Shown piece after piece: positions 51,646 through 60,805 of a stretch of 64,000 nucleotides of DNA. The position numbers were made by a program, and so were the translations under genes. Numbering within the stretch: position 1 is the stretch's first letter; every line of letters begins with the position of its first letter. The notes beneath the pieces are model-generated. The model saw only the letters and a list, made by a program, of their open reading frames with translations, searched no databases and was not told the DNA's origin. Origin of the DNA: an uncultured Clostridia bacterium (GTDB taxonomy: Bacteria > Bacillota > Clostridia > Christensenellales > Borkfalkiaceae); assembly GCA_947625555.1 (NCBI GenBank), contig CANQOT010000004.1:40991-104990 (forward strand), given 5' to 3'.

Positions 51646-54261
51646 TTATCGCTGATCTCTGCCGTAATAGGCATTAAGGTACATCTCTTTGATCTCGGCA
51701 ATGAGCGGATAGCGGGGATTGGCGCCCGTGCACTGGTCGTCGAAGGCGGCCTCCGACATCTCGTCGAGCTTCGCAAGGAACTCCTCTTCGCTGACCTTCC
51801 CCTCGAGTTCTTCCTTGATCGTCGCATGGATCCCGATCGCGGCGCGGAGCCCGTTGACCTTTTTGATGAGCGCTTCGACGAGTTCATCGTCGCTCTCCCC
51901 TTTGAGGCCGAGATAGCGGGCAGCATCGGCGTAACGCGCCTTGCACTGCGGATAGGCGTACTGCGGGAAGGTCCCCATCTTCGTGGGCGCCTCGGCGCTG
52001 TTGAAGCGGATGACCTCTTCGAGCATGAGGGCGTTTGCGACGCCGTGTGCGATGTGGAAGTATGCCCCGAGCTTGTGCGCCATCGAATGGCTGACGCCGA
52101 GGAAGGCGTTTGCGAACGCCATTCCCGCCATCGTTGCGGCATTGGCCATGCGCTCGCGCGCCTCTGCATCGTTTTCACCGCCCTGATAGGCGCGGGGCAA
52201 GAACTCGAAGATGAGCTTCATCGCTTCCTTCGCGATGCCGTTGGTGAAGTCTGTCGCCATGACGGAGACGATGGCCTCCAAGGCATGGCTGAGCGCATCG
52301 ATGCCCGACGCCGCCGTGAGCCCCTTGGGAATGTTCATCATGAGATCGGCGTCGACGATGGCCATATTGGGCATGAGTTCGTAGTCCGCAAGCGGGTATT
52401 TGTTGCCCGTCGTCTCGTCTGTGATGACGGCGAAGGGCGTGACCTCGCTGCCCGTGCCCGCCGTCGTGGGAATGGCGACAAAGAGCGCCTTTTCGCCCAT
52501 CTTGGGGAACTTGTAGATGCGCTTGCGGATATCGCAGAACCGCATCGCCATGTCTTCGAAGTCCACCTCGGGATGCTCGTACATCACCCACATGATCTTG
52601 GCGGCGTCCATGGGAGACCCGCCCCCGATGGCAATGATGACGTCGGGCGCAAACTCGCGCATCTGCGCGAGCCCTTCCTTGGCACAGGCGAGTGTAGGAT
52701 CGGGTGTGACGCCCGCGAACGTCGCGTGGATGATGCCTACGCTGTCGAGGATATCCGTCGCGCGCTTGACAAAGCCGCTCTCGAAGAGGAACTTATCGGT
52801 GACGATAAACGCCCGCTTTTTGCCGTATTCCCCGCCGAGTTCTTTGAGGGCTACGCCGAGGCAGCCACGCTTGAAATAGACCTTTTCGGGTGTTCTGAAC
52901 CAAAGCATATTTTCCTTCCTTTCCGCAACGGTTTTGATATTGATAAGGTGTTTGACGCCCACGTTCTCGGAGACGGAGTTCCCGCCCCACGAGCCGCAAC
53001 CGAGCGTCAGCGACGGCGCGAATTTGAAATTATAGAGGTCTCCGATCCCGCCGTGCGACGAAGGCGTGTTCAAAACGATGCGGCACGTTTTCATGACGGA
53101 GCGGAAATATTCGATCTTTTGGGGATTGGCGTGGACGTCGATGAAGAGCGAAGAGGTATGCCCGAGGCCGCCGTCCTCGACAAGGTGCTCGGCCTTTGCG
53201 ACGGCTTCCTCAAACGTCTCCGCCCTGTACATCGCCAGAACGGGCGAAAGTTTCTCGTGCGCAAATTCCTCGCTGAAATCCACGCTCTCGACCTCGCCCA
53301 CGAGGACCTTCGTCTCTGCGGGCACGTCGAACCCGGCGAGCGCGGCGATCGTCTTTGCCGTCTGCCCCACGATCTTCGAGTTGAGGCTGCCGTTGATGAA
53401 CATCGTCCTGCGCACCCTCTCCGTCTCTTCGGGCGTAAGAAAGTATGCCCCGCGCAACGCCATCTCCGCCTTGAAGGCGTCGTAGACGTCTTTGAGCACG
53501 ATGACGGACTGTTCGGAAGCGCAGATCATGCCGTTATCGAAGGTCTTGGAATGCAAGATAGAAGAAGCGGCGAGACGGATATCGGCCGACCGATCGACGA
53601 CGGCGGGTGTATTCCCCGCGCCGACGCCGAGGGCGGGCTTTCCCGAAGAATAGGCCGCTTTCACCATGCCCGAACCGCCCGTCGCGAGGATCATATCCGC
53701 TTCGCGCATGACGATGCCCGAAAGCGGCACGGTGGGATAATCGATCCAGCCGATGATGTCCTCGGGCGCGCCCGCACGGACGGCCGCTTCAAGCACGACC
53801 TTCGCCGCCTCGATGGTGCATTTTTTTGCCCGCGGGTGCGGCGAGATAATGAGGCCGTTGCGCGTTTTCAGGCAGATGAGCGCCTTGAAAATGGCGGTAG
53901 ATGTGGGATTGGTCGTCGGGATAATGGCGGCGATGACGCCGATGGGCTCCGCAATGCGCGTGAACCCGAATCCTTCGTCGTGTTCGATGACGCCGCAGGT
54001 CTTGGTGTCTTTATAGGCGTTATAAATATATTCCGAGGCATAATGGTTTTTAATCACCTTATCCTCGACGACGCCCATGCCCGTCTCCTCCACCGCCATC
54101 TTGGCGAGCGGGATGCGCATCTTGTTTGCGGCAAGCGCGGCGCGGTAAAAGATCTCGTCGACCTGCTCCTGCGTATAGGTCGCAAACTTACGTTGGGCGG
54201 CGCGGACTCTCGCGAGCAATTTTTCGAGGGACGCCTCGTCGTCTACGATGAAGTCTTTCAT
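51646..54261 (-). CDS. adhE: Bifunctional acetaldehyde-CoA/alcohol dehydrogenase
   Basis: 871 residues from the ATG at 54261, chosen because GGAGG lies just before it (an ATG at 54273 overlaps that ribosome site). Residues 1-440 are the CoA-acylating aldehyde dehydrogenase with the catalytic Cys in FDNGMICASEQS; residues 450-871 are the iron-dependent alcohol dehydrogenase with GGGSPMDAAKIMW and the metal ligands in GIDALSHALEA and GVSHSMAHKLGAYFHIAHG. Reduces acetyl-CoA to ethanol and reoxidises NADH in fermentation. Family members form spirosomes. Confidence 0.97.
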   Translation of the reverse strand: MKDFIVDDEASLEKLLARVRAAQRKFATYTQEQVDEIFYRAALAANKMRIPLAKMAVEETGMGVVEDKVIKNHYASEYIYNAYKDTKTCGVIEHDEGFGFTRIAEPIGVIAAIIPTTNPTSTAIFKALICLKTRNGLIISPHPRAKKCTIEAAKVVLEAAVRAGAPEDIIGWIDYPTVPLSGIVMREADMILATGGSGMVKAAYSSGKPALGVGAGNTPAVVDRSADIRLAASSILHSKTFDNGMICASEQSVIVLKDVYDAFKAEMALRGAYFLTPEETERVRRTMFINGSLNSKIVGQTAKTIAALAGFDVPAETKVLVGEVESVDFSEEFAHEKLSPVLAMYRAETFEEAVAKAEHLVEDGGLGHTSSLFIDVHANPQKIEYFRSVMKTCRIVLNTPSSHGGIGDLYNFKFAPSLTLGCGSWGGNSVSENVGVKHLINIKTVAERKENMLWFRTPEKVYFKRGCLGVALKELGGEYGKKRAFIVTDKFLFESGFVKRATDILDSVGIIHATFAGVTPDPTLACAKEGLAQMREFAPDVIIAIGGGSPMDAAKIMWVMYEHPEVDFEDMAMRFCDIRKRIYKFPKMGEKALFVAIPTTAGTGSEVTPFAVITDETTGNKYPLADYELMPNMAIVDADLMMNIPKGLTAASGIDALSHALEAIVSVMATDFTNGIAKEAMKLIFEFLPRAYQGGENDAEARERMANAATMAGMAFANAFLGVSHSMAHKLGAYFHIAHGVANALMLEEVIRFNSAEAPTKMGTFPQYAYPQCKARYADAARYLGLKGESDDELVEALIKKVNGLRAAIGIHATIKEELEGKVSEEEFLAKLDEMSEAAFDDQCTGANPRYPLIAEIKEMYLNAYYGRDQR

Positions 54262-54288
54262 GGTTTCCTCCATAGATACTTCCCTTTC

Positions 54289-54317
54289 ATCATACCAAAT
54301 TATTCCGAAAATGTCAA
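54289..54317 (-). promoter_or_regulatory. Sigma-A promoter of adhE
   Basis: Minus strand TTGACA (54312-54317), 17-base spacer, TATGAT (54289-54294). No Rex operator was recognised by eye. Confidence 0.7.
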
Positions 54318-54374
54318 CGTTCAGACATATTTTTCAGAAGCCGCCCCGCCATACGCAAAGGCCGCTCACGCAAA

Positions 54375-54406
54375 AGAAAACCGCACCTTCCCAAGGGGCA
54401 AGGTGC
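54375..54406 (-). terminator. Terminator of valS
   Basis: GCACCTT (54383-54389) pairs with AAGGTGC (54400-54406) and is followed by a TTTTCTTTT tract on the minus strand. Confidence 0.7.
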
Positions 54407-54414
54407 AGGGTAGA

Positions 54415-57063
54415 TTACAAGGATGCGATCTGTGCTTCCAGCTTCTTTTTCATGTCGAGGAACTTCTCGAGTTTGGCGCGCTCGTCGTCCACGAGTTTTT
54501 TGGGCGCCTTCGTCACGAAGTTCTGATTTGCGAGCTTGCCGCCCGCTCGGGCGATCTCGCCCTCTGCGCGCTCGAGCTCTTTTTGCAGACGGGCGCGCTC
54601 CTCTTCGAGGTTGACGAGCTCTCCGAGCGGAACGAAGATATGGGCGATGGTCGAAACCTGCGAGACGGCCTTGTCCCCCGCCGCTGCACCGCTCTCCGCG
54701 AACTCGATCTCGCTCGCGCCCGCAAGGCGGAGAATGGATTGCTTGTTGACGCCGACGAGCCTCTTTGCGCTCACGAGTTGCGCGGGCTCCGCCACAAGAT
54801 AGACATGTACCTTCTTCGCGGGCGGACATGCCGTCGCGACCTTGATGGCGCGGACGGCCTTGATGAGTTCGATCACGCCCTCGAAGGCCTTTGCCTCCTC
54901 GCGGTAGGCAAGGCGGGAATTGTAGCGGGGAAATTCCGCCGTGATGATCATCCCCTCCGCTCCGGGCAAGTAGCCCCAGATCTCCTCCGTAATGAAGGGC
55001 GCGAAGGGATGGAGAAGTTTCAAGGTATTCTTCAAGACGAAGAGCAATACGCCGAGGGTCTGCCGCTTGCGCTCCCCATCCGTCCCGTAGAGGGCGGGCT
55101 TGGAGAGCTCGATGTACCAATCGCAGAAGTCGTCCCACGCGAAGGACATCACCTTATCCGCCGCAATGCCTAAATCATATTTTTGCAGGGCGAGCGTGAC
55201 CTCGCGCACCGTCGTCATGAGGCGGGAGATGATCCAGCGGTCGGAGGGCTGTAATTTGATGGCGGAAAGATCCGCGGGGACCTCCTCTTCCTTCACATTC
55301 ATGAGGACGAAGCGAGAAGCGTTCCAGATCTTATTGAGGAAGTTGCGCGCCGCCTCGAACTTCGCCGCCGACATGCGGGTATCATTGCCGGGAGCGACAC
55401 CCGAAATGAGGGCAAGGCGGAGCGAATCGGCGCCGTACTGTTCGATGACTTCGAGCGGATCGATGCCGTTGCCGAGCGATTTGGACATCTTTCTTCCCTT
55501 CTCGTCGCGCACGAGGCCGTGGATGAGCACATCGCGGAACGGGACCTTCTTCGTATAGCGAAGGCCCGAGACCATCATGCGCATGACCCAGAACGGAATG
55601 ATATCGTAGCCCGTAACGAGGACGTCCGTCGGATAGAAATACTTAAATTCGGGCGTCTCCTCGGGCCAGCCGAGCGTGGAGAAGGGCCAAAGCGCGGACG
55701 AGAACCATGTATCAAGGCAGTCCTCATCGCGCGAAAGGTGCGTACAGCCGCAGTGCGGGCAGACGGTCGGGTCGTCCTTGGGGGTGACAATTTCCGCGCC
55801 GCATTTTTCGCAATACCAGACGGGAATGCGGTGCCCCCACCAAAGTTGGCGGGAAATGCACCAATCGCGGATATTTTCCAGCCAATTATAATAAATTTTG
55901 GCGAAGCGGTCGGGCGTAAACTTGGTCTTGTTCTTGACGACGGCGTCGATGGCGGGCTTGGCGAGCGTCTGCATAGAGACGAACCACTGCTTGGAGACGA
56001 GGGGTTCGAGCGTCGCGTTGCACCTGTGGCAGTGCCCCACGTTGTGCGTATGATCTTCCACCTTGACGAGAAGGCCGAGGGCATCCATATCCTCCACGAT
56101 GCGTTTGCGCGCCTCGTAGCGGTCGAGCCCTTCGTACTCCCCCCCCTCCTTGTTGACGGTCCCGTCGTCGTTGAGAATGCGGATCATGGGGAGCTTATGG
56201 CGAAGGCCCACTTCGAAATCGTTGGGGTCGTGCGCGGGGGTGATCTTCACCGCGCCCGTACCGAATGCGGGATCGACGTAATCGTCCGCGACGACGGGGA
56301 TCCTCCTCCCGACAAGGGGCAAGATGAGCGTCTTTCCGACGAGGGCAGCATAGCGTTTATCCTTGGGATTGACAGCGACCGCCGTATCGCCGAGCATCGT
56401 CTCGGGGCGGGTGGTCGCAATGGTGATAACTTCCTCCGAGCCCTCGACGGGATAGTTGAAGTACCAAAAATGGCCCGCATCCTCCGACCACGAGACCTCC
56501 TCGTCGGAGAGCGCGGTCTTGCAATCGGGGCACCAGTTGATGATGCGGCTGCCGCGGTAGATGAGCCCCGCTTCATAGAGACGGAAGAAGGCCTCGCGCA
56601 CGGCGCGGGAGCACTTTTCGTCCATGGTGAAGGCGAGCCTCGACCAATCGCAGGAGGAACCGAGCTTTTTGAGCTGGCCGACGATCCTGCCGCCGTACTG
56701 TTCCTTCCACGCCCACGCCCTCTTCAAAAATTCCTCTCTGCCGAGTTCTTCCTTCGTCGTCCCCTCTTCGCGGAGTTTTTCGACGATCTTGTGTTCGGTC
56801 GCGAGCGATGCGTGATCGACGCCGGGCTGCCAGAGGACGGAATAACCCTGCATGCGCTTGAAGCGGACGACGATATCCTGCATCGTCTCGTCCATGGCGT
56901 GGCCGATGTGCAGTTGCCCCGTCACGTTGGGGGGCGGCATCATCACGGTAAACGGCACTTTATCGGGATCGATCTTGGCAGAAAAAGCTCCGCTCTCCAT
57001 CCACCCGGCGTAGACCTTATCCTCAAACTCACGGGGATCGTACGTTGTCCGCATTTCTTTCAT
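54415..57063 (-). CDS. valS: Valyl-tRNA synthetase
   Basis: 882 residues if the ATG at 57063 (MKEMRTTYDPREF) is used, which has GAGAG at the right distance. Class I synthetase with PNVTGQLHIGHAM (HIGH), an editing domain (TTRPETMLGDTAVAVNP), KMSKS in KGRKMSKSLGNGIDP, and the C-terminal coiled-coil arm (LEEERARLQKELERAEGEIARAGG). Charges tRNA-Val. The short leader leaves no room for a T-box. Confidence 0.97.
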   Translation of the reverse strand: MKEMRTTYDPREFEDKVYAGWMESGAFSAKIDPDKVPFTVMMPPPNVTGQLHIGHAMDETMQDIVVRFKRMQGYSVLWQPGVDHASLATEHKIVEKLREEGTTKEELGREEFLKRAWAWKEQYGGRIVGQLKKLGSSCDWSRLAFTMDEKCSRAVREAFFRLYEAGLIYRGSRIINWCPDCKTALSDEEVSWSEDAGHFWYFNYPVEGSEEVITIATTRPETMLGDTAVAVNPKDKRYAALVGKTLILPLVGRRIPVVADDYVDPAFGTGAVKITPAHDPNDFEVGLRHKLPMIRILNDDGTVNKEGGEYEGLDRYEARKRIVEDMDALGLLVKVEDHTHNVGHCHRCNATLEPLVSKQWFVSMQTLAKPAIDAVVKNKTKFTPDRFAKIYYNWLENIRDWCISRQLWWGHRIPVWYCEKCGAEIVTPKDDPTVCPHCGCTHLSRDEDCLDTWFSSALWPFSTLGWPEETPEFKYFYPTDVLVTGYDIIPFWVMRMMVSGLRYTKKVPFRDVLIHGLVRDEKGRKMSKSLGNGIDPLEVIEQYGADSLRLALISGVAPGNDTRMSAAKFEAARNFLNKIWNASRFVLMNVKEEEVPADLSAIKLQPSDRWIISRLMTTVREVTLALQKYDLGIAADKVMSFAWDDFCDWYIELSKPALYGTDGERKRQTLGVLLFVLKNTLKLLHPFAPFITEEIWGYLPGAEGMIITAEFPRYNSRLAYREEAKAFEGVIELIKAVRAIKVATACPPAKKVHVYLVAEPAQLVSAKRLVGVNKQSILRLAGASEIEFAESGAAAGDKAVSQVSTIAHIFVPLGELVNLEEERARLQKELERAEGEIARAGGKLANQNFVTKAPKKLVDDERAKLEKFLDMKKKLEAQIASL

Positions 57064-57096
57064 AAAATCCATCTCTCGAAAATATAATACCTGTTT

Positions 57097-57125
57097 ATTA
57101 TAACCTCCTTTTTTTTCGTTGTCAA
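57097..57125 (-). promoter_or_regulatory. Sigma-A promoter of valS
   Basis: Minus strand TTGACA (57120-57125), 17-base spacer, TATAAT (57097-57102); leader about 25 bases. Confidence 0.75.
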
Positions 57126-57177
57126 TTAAACGGCCGTGCACATAAGATATATTATTCCAATTTTCACGGAGAGAACT

Positions 57178-58182
57178 ATGAAAAAAACTTTTGCAATTCT
57201 CGGAGCGGCTCTTCTTTCGCTCCTTCCCCTCTCCGCCTGCGGCGGAAACGGCGACGGCCTAACGACCGTCAAACTCAACGAAGTGACCCATTCCATCTTC
57301 TATGCCCCGATGTACCTTGCCGATTCACTCGGCTACTTCGAGGAAGAAGGCATCAAGATACAGCTCACCAACGGCGGCGGCGCAGACAACACGATGGCGG
57401 CCGTCCTTTCGAACGGTGCAGACATCGGCTTCTGCGGCCCTGAAGCGGCGCTCTATGTGGCGCTCGGCGGCACGAGCGATATTCCCACCGTCTTTGGCCA
57501 GCTCACCCAGCGCGACGGTTCCTTCCTCGTCTCGCGCAAGGATGAGGCCGCCACCTTCACATGGGAAAGCCTCAAAGGCAAGGAGATCCTTGCGGGCCGG
57601 CAGGGCGGCGTCCCCGCGATGACCTTCGAATACATCCTGCGCGAACACGGATTGACCGATGCCGATATCAATCTCAATTTCGACGTCTCCTTTAACAACA
57701 TGACGGCAGCCTTCATCGAAGGAACGGCGGAGTATTGCACGATGTTCGAGCCGACCGCCTCCGAAGTACAGGCGGAGGGCAAGGGCTTCATCGTTGCCGC
57801 CGTGGGCGATCAAAGCGGCGTCGTCCCCTATACGAGCTTCATCGCCAAACGGTCGTGGCTCACCAAACACGAAGATACGGCAAAGGGCTTTTTGCGCGCC
57901 ATGTTGCGCGCGGTGGAGTTCGCGCAGACCAACGAGCCCGAGACCATCGCCCCCTATCTCGTCAAACACTTCACCGATACCTCGGTCCAATCGCTCGCAA
58001 CGAGCATCCGCAACTATCAACGTATCGACTCGTGGGCAACGGATATGGCGATGACGGAGGAGAGCTTCGAGCGGCTGCAAGACATCATCCAATCGGCGGG
58101 CGAACTTCCCGAGCGGGCGGATTTCTCCCTCTTCGTCGACAACAGCTATGTGAAGGAAGTGTACGCGTCCCTCAAAAAATAA
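57178..58182 (+). CDS. NitT/TauT-type ABC transporter substrate-binding lipoprotein
   Basis: 334 residues from the ATG at 57178 with GGAGAG upstream. Signal peptide with lipobox LSAC (Cys about 20), so it is anchored to the outer face of the membrane. The domain is of the SsuA/TauA/ThiY type: VKLNEVTHSIFYAPMYLADSLGYFEEEGIKI, GADIGFCGPEAALYVALGG, LKGKEILAGRQGG. Such proteins bind nitrate, sulfonates, taurine or pyrimidine precursors; the ligand here is undetermined. First gene of a three-gene importer operon divergent from valS. Confidence 0.9.
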   Translation: MKKTFAILGAALLSLLPLSACGGNGDGLTTVKLNEVTHSIFYAPMYLADSLGYFEEEGIKIQLTNGGGADNTMAAVLSNGADIGFCGPEAALYVALGGTSDIPTVFGQLTQRDGSFLVSRKDEAATFTWESLKGKEILAGRQGGVPAMTFEYILREHGLTDADINLNFDVSFNNMTAAFIEGTAEYCTMFEPTASEVQAEGKGFIVAAVGDQSGVVPYTSFIAKRSWLTKHEDTAKGFLRAMLRAVEFAQTNEPETIAPYLVKHFTDTSVQSLATSIRNYQRIDSWATDMAMTEESFERLQDIIQSAGELPERADFSLFVDNSYVKEVYASLKK

Positions 58183-58211
58183 CCAACATCTGAAATACGG
58201 AAGGTTTGCAT

Positions 58212-58949
58212 ATGAAAAAGGAAATGTTGCGGTTTTCCGATGTATCCTTCATCTATCACACGCCGCGCGCCGAGACAAAGGCGGCCGAACACCTCTCGTT
58301 TTCCGTATCCGAAGGAGAATTTGTGGCGGTCATCGGCCCCTCCGGTTGCGGAAAGACGACCCTCCTTTCCCTCGCGGCGGGACTTCTGAAACCTTCGGAG
58401 GGCGAGGTCGAACGGTGCGGGAGCTGTGGCTACATGCTCCAAAAAGATGAGCTCTTCCGTTGGCGGACCATCGAGAAAAACATCTTTTTGCCCCTCGAGA
58501 TCAAGCGGCAAAAGACGCCCGAAAACTGCGAACGCGCACGCACGCTCGCAAAAAAATACGGGCTGGGCGACTTCTTACAGAGTTATCCCTCCCAACTTTC
58601 GGGCGGGATGCGGCAACGGGCGGCGCTCATCCGGACGCTCGCGACCGATCCCGACGTCCTTCTCCTCGACGAACCCTTCTCCGCGCTCGACTACCAGACG
58701 CGCCTCAACGTGACCGAGGACGTCGCCGAGATCATCCGCAGCGAGGGCAAGACGGCCCTGCTCATCACGCACGATATCTCGGAGGCGATCTCGCTCGCCG
58801 ACCGTGTCCTCGTCCTTTCCCGCCGTCCCGCCCGCGTCACCTTTGAGCATGCGCTCGATTTCGGCGAAGAGAAAAACCCGATGAGAAGGCGCGAAATGAG
58901 CGGCTTTTCGGGCTGGTTCGAAATACTATGGAAGGAGTTAAACGCATGA
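58212..58949 (+). CDS. ABC transporter ATP-binding protein (NitT/TauT type)
   Basis: 245 residues from the ATG at 58212; GGAAGG lies seven bases upstream. Walker A GPSGCGKTT, Q-loop GYMLQKDELFRWRTI, signature LSGGMRQRAALIRTLA, Walker B VLLLDEPFSALD and switch His in LLITHDISEA are all intact. It powers the adjacent importer. Its stop overlaps the permease start (ATGA). Confidence 0.95.
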   Translation: MKKEMLRFSDVSFIYHTPRAETKAAEHLSFSVSEGEFVAVIGPSGCGKTTLLSLAAGLLKPSEGEVERCGSCGYMLQKDELFRWRTIEKNIFLPLEIKRQKTPENCERARTLAKKYGLGDFLQSYPSQLSGGMRQRAALIRTLATDPDVLLLDEPFSALDYQTRLNVTEDVAEIIRSEGKTALLITHDISEAISLADRVLVLSRRPARVTFEHALDFGEEKNPMRRREMSGFSGWFEILWKELNA

Positions 58950-59764
58950 AAAAGCAGAAAAAGTTGCAATTTTCCGCAGAACATCGGCAATATCTTAAAA
59001 AAAGAAAGCGTAGCGTCGCCCTCGTTTGGTCGCTCCGCATCGGGCTCCTCGTCCTCCTTCTCGGGCTATGGGAACTCTCGACGTCGCTCGGCTGGGTAGA
59101 CGCCTTCCTCGTCAGTTCCCCTTCCCGCATCGCAAAGACGATCGCCTCGCTCTACCGCGACGGCACCCTCTTCTACCATATCGGGACGACGCTGTGGGAG
59201 ACCCTCGTCGGCTTTGTCATCGCCGTCGCCGTGGGCTACTGTGTCGCCCTCGCGCTCTGGTGGAGCGAGACGGTGCGGAAGGTCCTCGAACCCTATATCG
59301 TCGTCATCAACGCCCTGCCCAAGATCGCGTTGGGCCCCCTCATCATCATATGGTTCGGCACGGGAAGCAAGGCGATCCTATTTATGACGGTGATCGTCGG
59401 GGTGATCGTGGCGATCATGCACATGCTCTCCGCCTTCATCGAGACAGATAAGAATAAGATCCTGCTCCTTCGCTCGATGGGCGCGAGCAAAGTGCAGATC
59501 CTCACAAAACTCGTTGTTCCTTCCTCGCTGCCCTCGTTCATCTCCATGCTCAAAGTCAACGTCGGCATGGCGTGGATCGGCTCCATCATGGGCGAATACA
59601 TCGTCTCGCGGGCGGGGCTCGGCTACCTCATCGTGTACGGCGGGCAGGTGTTCCGCCTCGACCTCGTGATGAGCGCGACCTTTATCCTCTGCGTGCTTGC
59701 CGCGGGGATGTACTTCCTCGTGGTGCTTCTCGAAAAACTTCTCGTGAAGAACGCCGAGGACTGA
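58946..59764 (+). CDS. ABC transporter permease (NitT/TauT type)
   Basis: 272 residues from the ATG at 58946, with GGAG upstream. Six membrane segments and the EAA loop (LLRSMGASKVQILTKLVVPSSLPSFISMLK) that contacts the ATPase. The N-terminal 30 residues are basic and cytoplasmic. The last 387 bases are overlapped on the opposite strand by the frame of the YkvI-like gene. There is no visible terminator after the stop. Confidence 0.94.
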   Translation: MKKQKKLQFSAEHRQYLKKRKRSVALVWSLRIGLLVLLLGLWELSTSLGWVDAFLVSSPSRIAKTIASLYRDGTLFYHIGTTLWETLVGFVIAVAVGYCVALALWWSETVRKVLEPYIVVINALPKIALGPLIIIWFGTGSKAILFMTVIVGVIVAIMHMLSAFIETDKNKILLLRSMGASKVQILTKLVVPSSLPSFISMLKVNVGMAWIGSIMGEYIVSRAGLGYLIVYGGQVFRLDLVMSATFILCVLAAGMYFLVVLLEKLLVKNAED

Positions 59765-60667
59765 AAAAGCGATCCCGAGCGCCCCTTCGACGGGATAAAA
59801 ATACTTTACGATCCCCGCAAGTCCCACGCGGGAGAGCGCAAACGCCGCGGAGAGTACCACGATCTTCGCGGCGATCTTTTTTCTTCCATGGACGCAGTCG
59901 CATACCGAGAGTAGCGGGTAGAGCGACGAGGCGAGCGACGTAAGGATCGCCAGCGCCACTTGGGCGGAAAAGATCTTCTTCCCCCGCATCGCATACAAAA
60001 AGGGCATCTCGGCGCGAAGGGCGTCCTCCCCCGCCGCATGCACACAGCCGAGGACGGCGAGCGAAGCGGCCGCAACGAGGGCGGAAGCAAGCAATGCGGG
60101 CGCGAAGGCATGCTTCATATCCCTGCCTGCATCGAGTAGGACGGGCGTCATCAGGAAGGCGTTCAATCCGGCATAACACGCGCCCCCGAGCGCGCCGTGC
60201 ATCGAAAAAGACGGACGGGCGATATCGTTTCCGCCGTACAAAAAGACGAAGCCGATGAGAAGAGGCACCAAAAGGGTGTTGAGGATGGAGACGCCCTTCG
60301 TCCCCTTTGCAAGCACGGCGACGGAGAGAGCAAGACCGCCGAGAGAGAGAAGAGGCGAAAGATCGGGGAGAAGGGAATCGAGCCCTGCGAGCATGGCGGC
60401 GCAGGGAATGAGGGCGAAGAGAGAAAAGGCCGTCTGCGCGGCGCCCGCCCCCCTGCCGAAGAGCGCTTCGAGCGCCCCGCGGTATCCCCCGTATTTCTTC
60501 CCGAGAAAGAGGCAGAGCGAGGAGAAAAGACAAAACAAAAATGCGGATAAAAGGACGGGTGCAAAGTATTCTGCCGACGGAAAAAAGCGGACGAGCTCTG
60601 CGCCCGAGATAAATCCCGCGCCGATCGCCCCACCCACAATCAATAGTGCTCCCCGCAGTGTGCCCAT
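59378..60667 (-). CDS. YkvI-like membrane transporter whose frame runs antisense into the ABC permease
   Basis: 429 residues from the ATG at 60667 (MGTLRGALLIVGGAIGAGFISGAELVRFF). Residues 1-301 form about nine membrane helices, as in YkvI-family putative transporters (usually about 340 residues). Past residue 301 the frame continues as a polar His/Glu/Asp-rich tail that is simply the antisense of the permease gene up to 59378, so the natural C-terminus and stop seem lost. The biologically meaningful part is 59765-60667. The ATG at 60739 is less likely: it lies in an AT-rich zone that holds repeat copy e. Substrate unknown. Confidence 0.6.
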   Translation of the reverse strand: MGTLRGALLIVGGAIGAGFISGAELVRFFPSAEYFAPVLLSAFLFCLFSSLCLFLGKKYGGYRGALEALFGRGAGAAQTAFSLFALIPCAAMLAGLDSLLPDLSPLLSLGGLALSVAVLAKGTKGVSILNTLLVPLLIGFVFLYGGNDIARPSFSMHGALGGACYAGLNAFLMTPVLLDAGRDMKHAFAPALLASALVAAASLAVLGCVHAAGEDALRAEMPFLYAMRGKKIFSAQVALAILTSLASSLYPLLSVCDCVHGRKKIAAKIVVLSAAFALSRVGLAGIVKYFYPVEGALGIAFSVLGVLHEKFFEKHHEEVHPRGKHAEDKGRAHHEVEAEHLPAVHDEVAEPRPRDDVFAHDGADPRHADVDFEHGDERGQRGRNNEFCEDLHFARAHRAKEQDLILICLDEGGEHVHDRHDHPDDHRHK

Positions 60668-60727
60668 CAAGGTGTTGTATGTCTCGGCATATAAAAATAT
60701 GAAAAAATATGGATTTTTTTCAAAAAT

Positions 60728-60746
60728 TATGTCTGACATAGTACTT
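60728..60746. repeat. Palindromic intergenic repeat (copy e), next to a promoter
   Basis: TATGTCTGACATAGTACTT. The inner TATGTC-T-GACATA is a perfect palindrome. It ends seven bases before the -35 box of the PadR-type gene, so it could act as an operator, but the same element occurs at other loci behind genes. Confidence 0.65.
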
Positions 60747-60752
60747 CAACTA

Positions 60753-60781
60753 TTGACAAAAAGTGCTGACTATGGTATAAT
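60753..60781 (+). promoter_or_regulatory. Strong sigma-A promoter of the PadR-type gene
   Basis: TTGACA (60753-60758), 17-base spacer, TATAAT (60776-60781) with TGG before it (extended -10): a near-perfect consensus promoter for a regulator. Confidence 0.85.
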
Positions 60782-60805
60782 AAGGAAAACAAAGGAGGAA
60801 AAGTC

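Noticed and set aside
54262..54414. Rex (redox) operator upstream of adhE
   Set aside because: I looked for a TTGTTAANNNNTTAACAA-like dyad near the promoter and did not find one; a weak site cannot be excluded.
51634..55173. Open frame of 1179 codons on the plus strand
   Set aside because: It lies antisense to adhE and the end of valS, has no family features, and arises from the codon bias of the GC-rich genes on the other strand. The same holds for long antisense frames over glgP (2675-5035), glgB/glgC (8688-11075), htpG (13347-15053), ispH-rpsA (14974-16857), polA (29069-31252) and nrdD (39037-41352).
57064..57177. T-box riboswitch upstream of valS
   Set aside because: The promoter leaves a leader of about 25 bases, too short for a T-box specifier hairpin and antiterminator.
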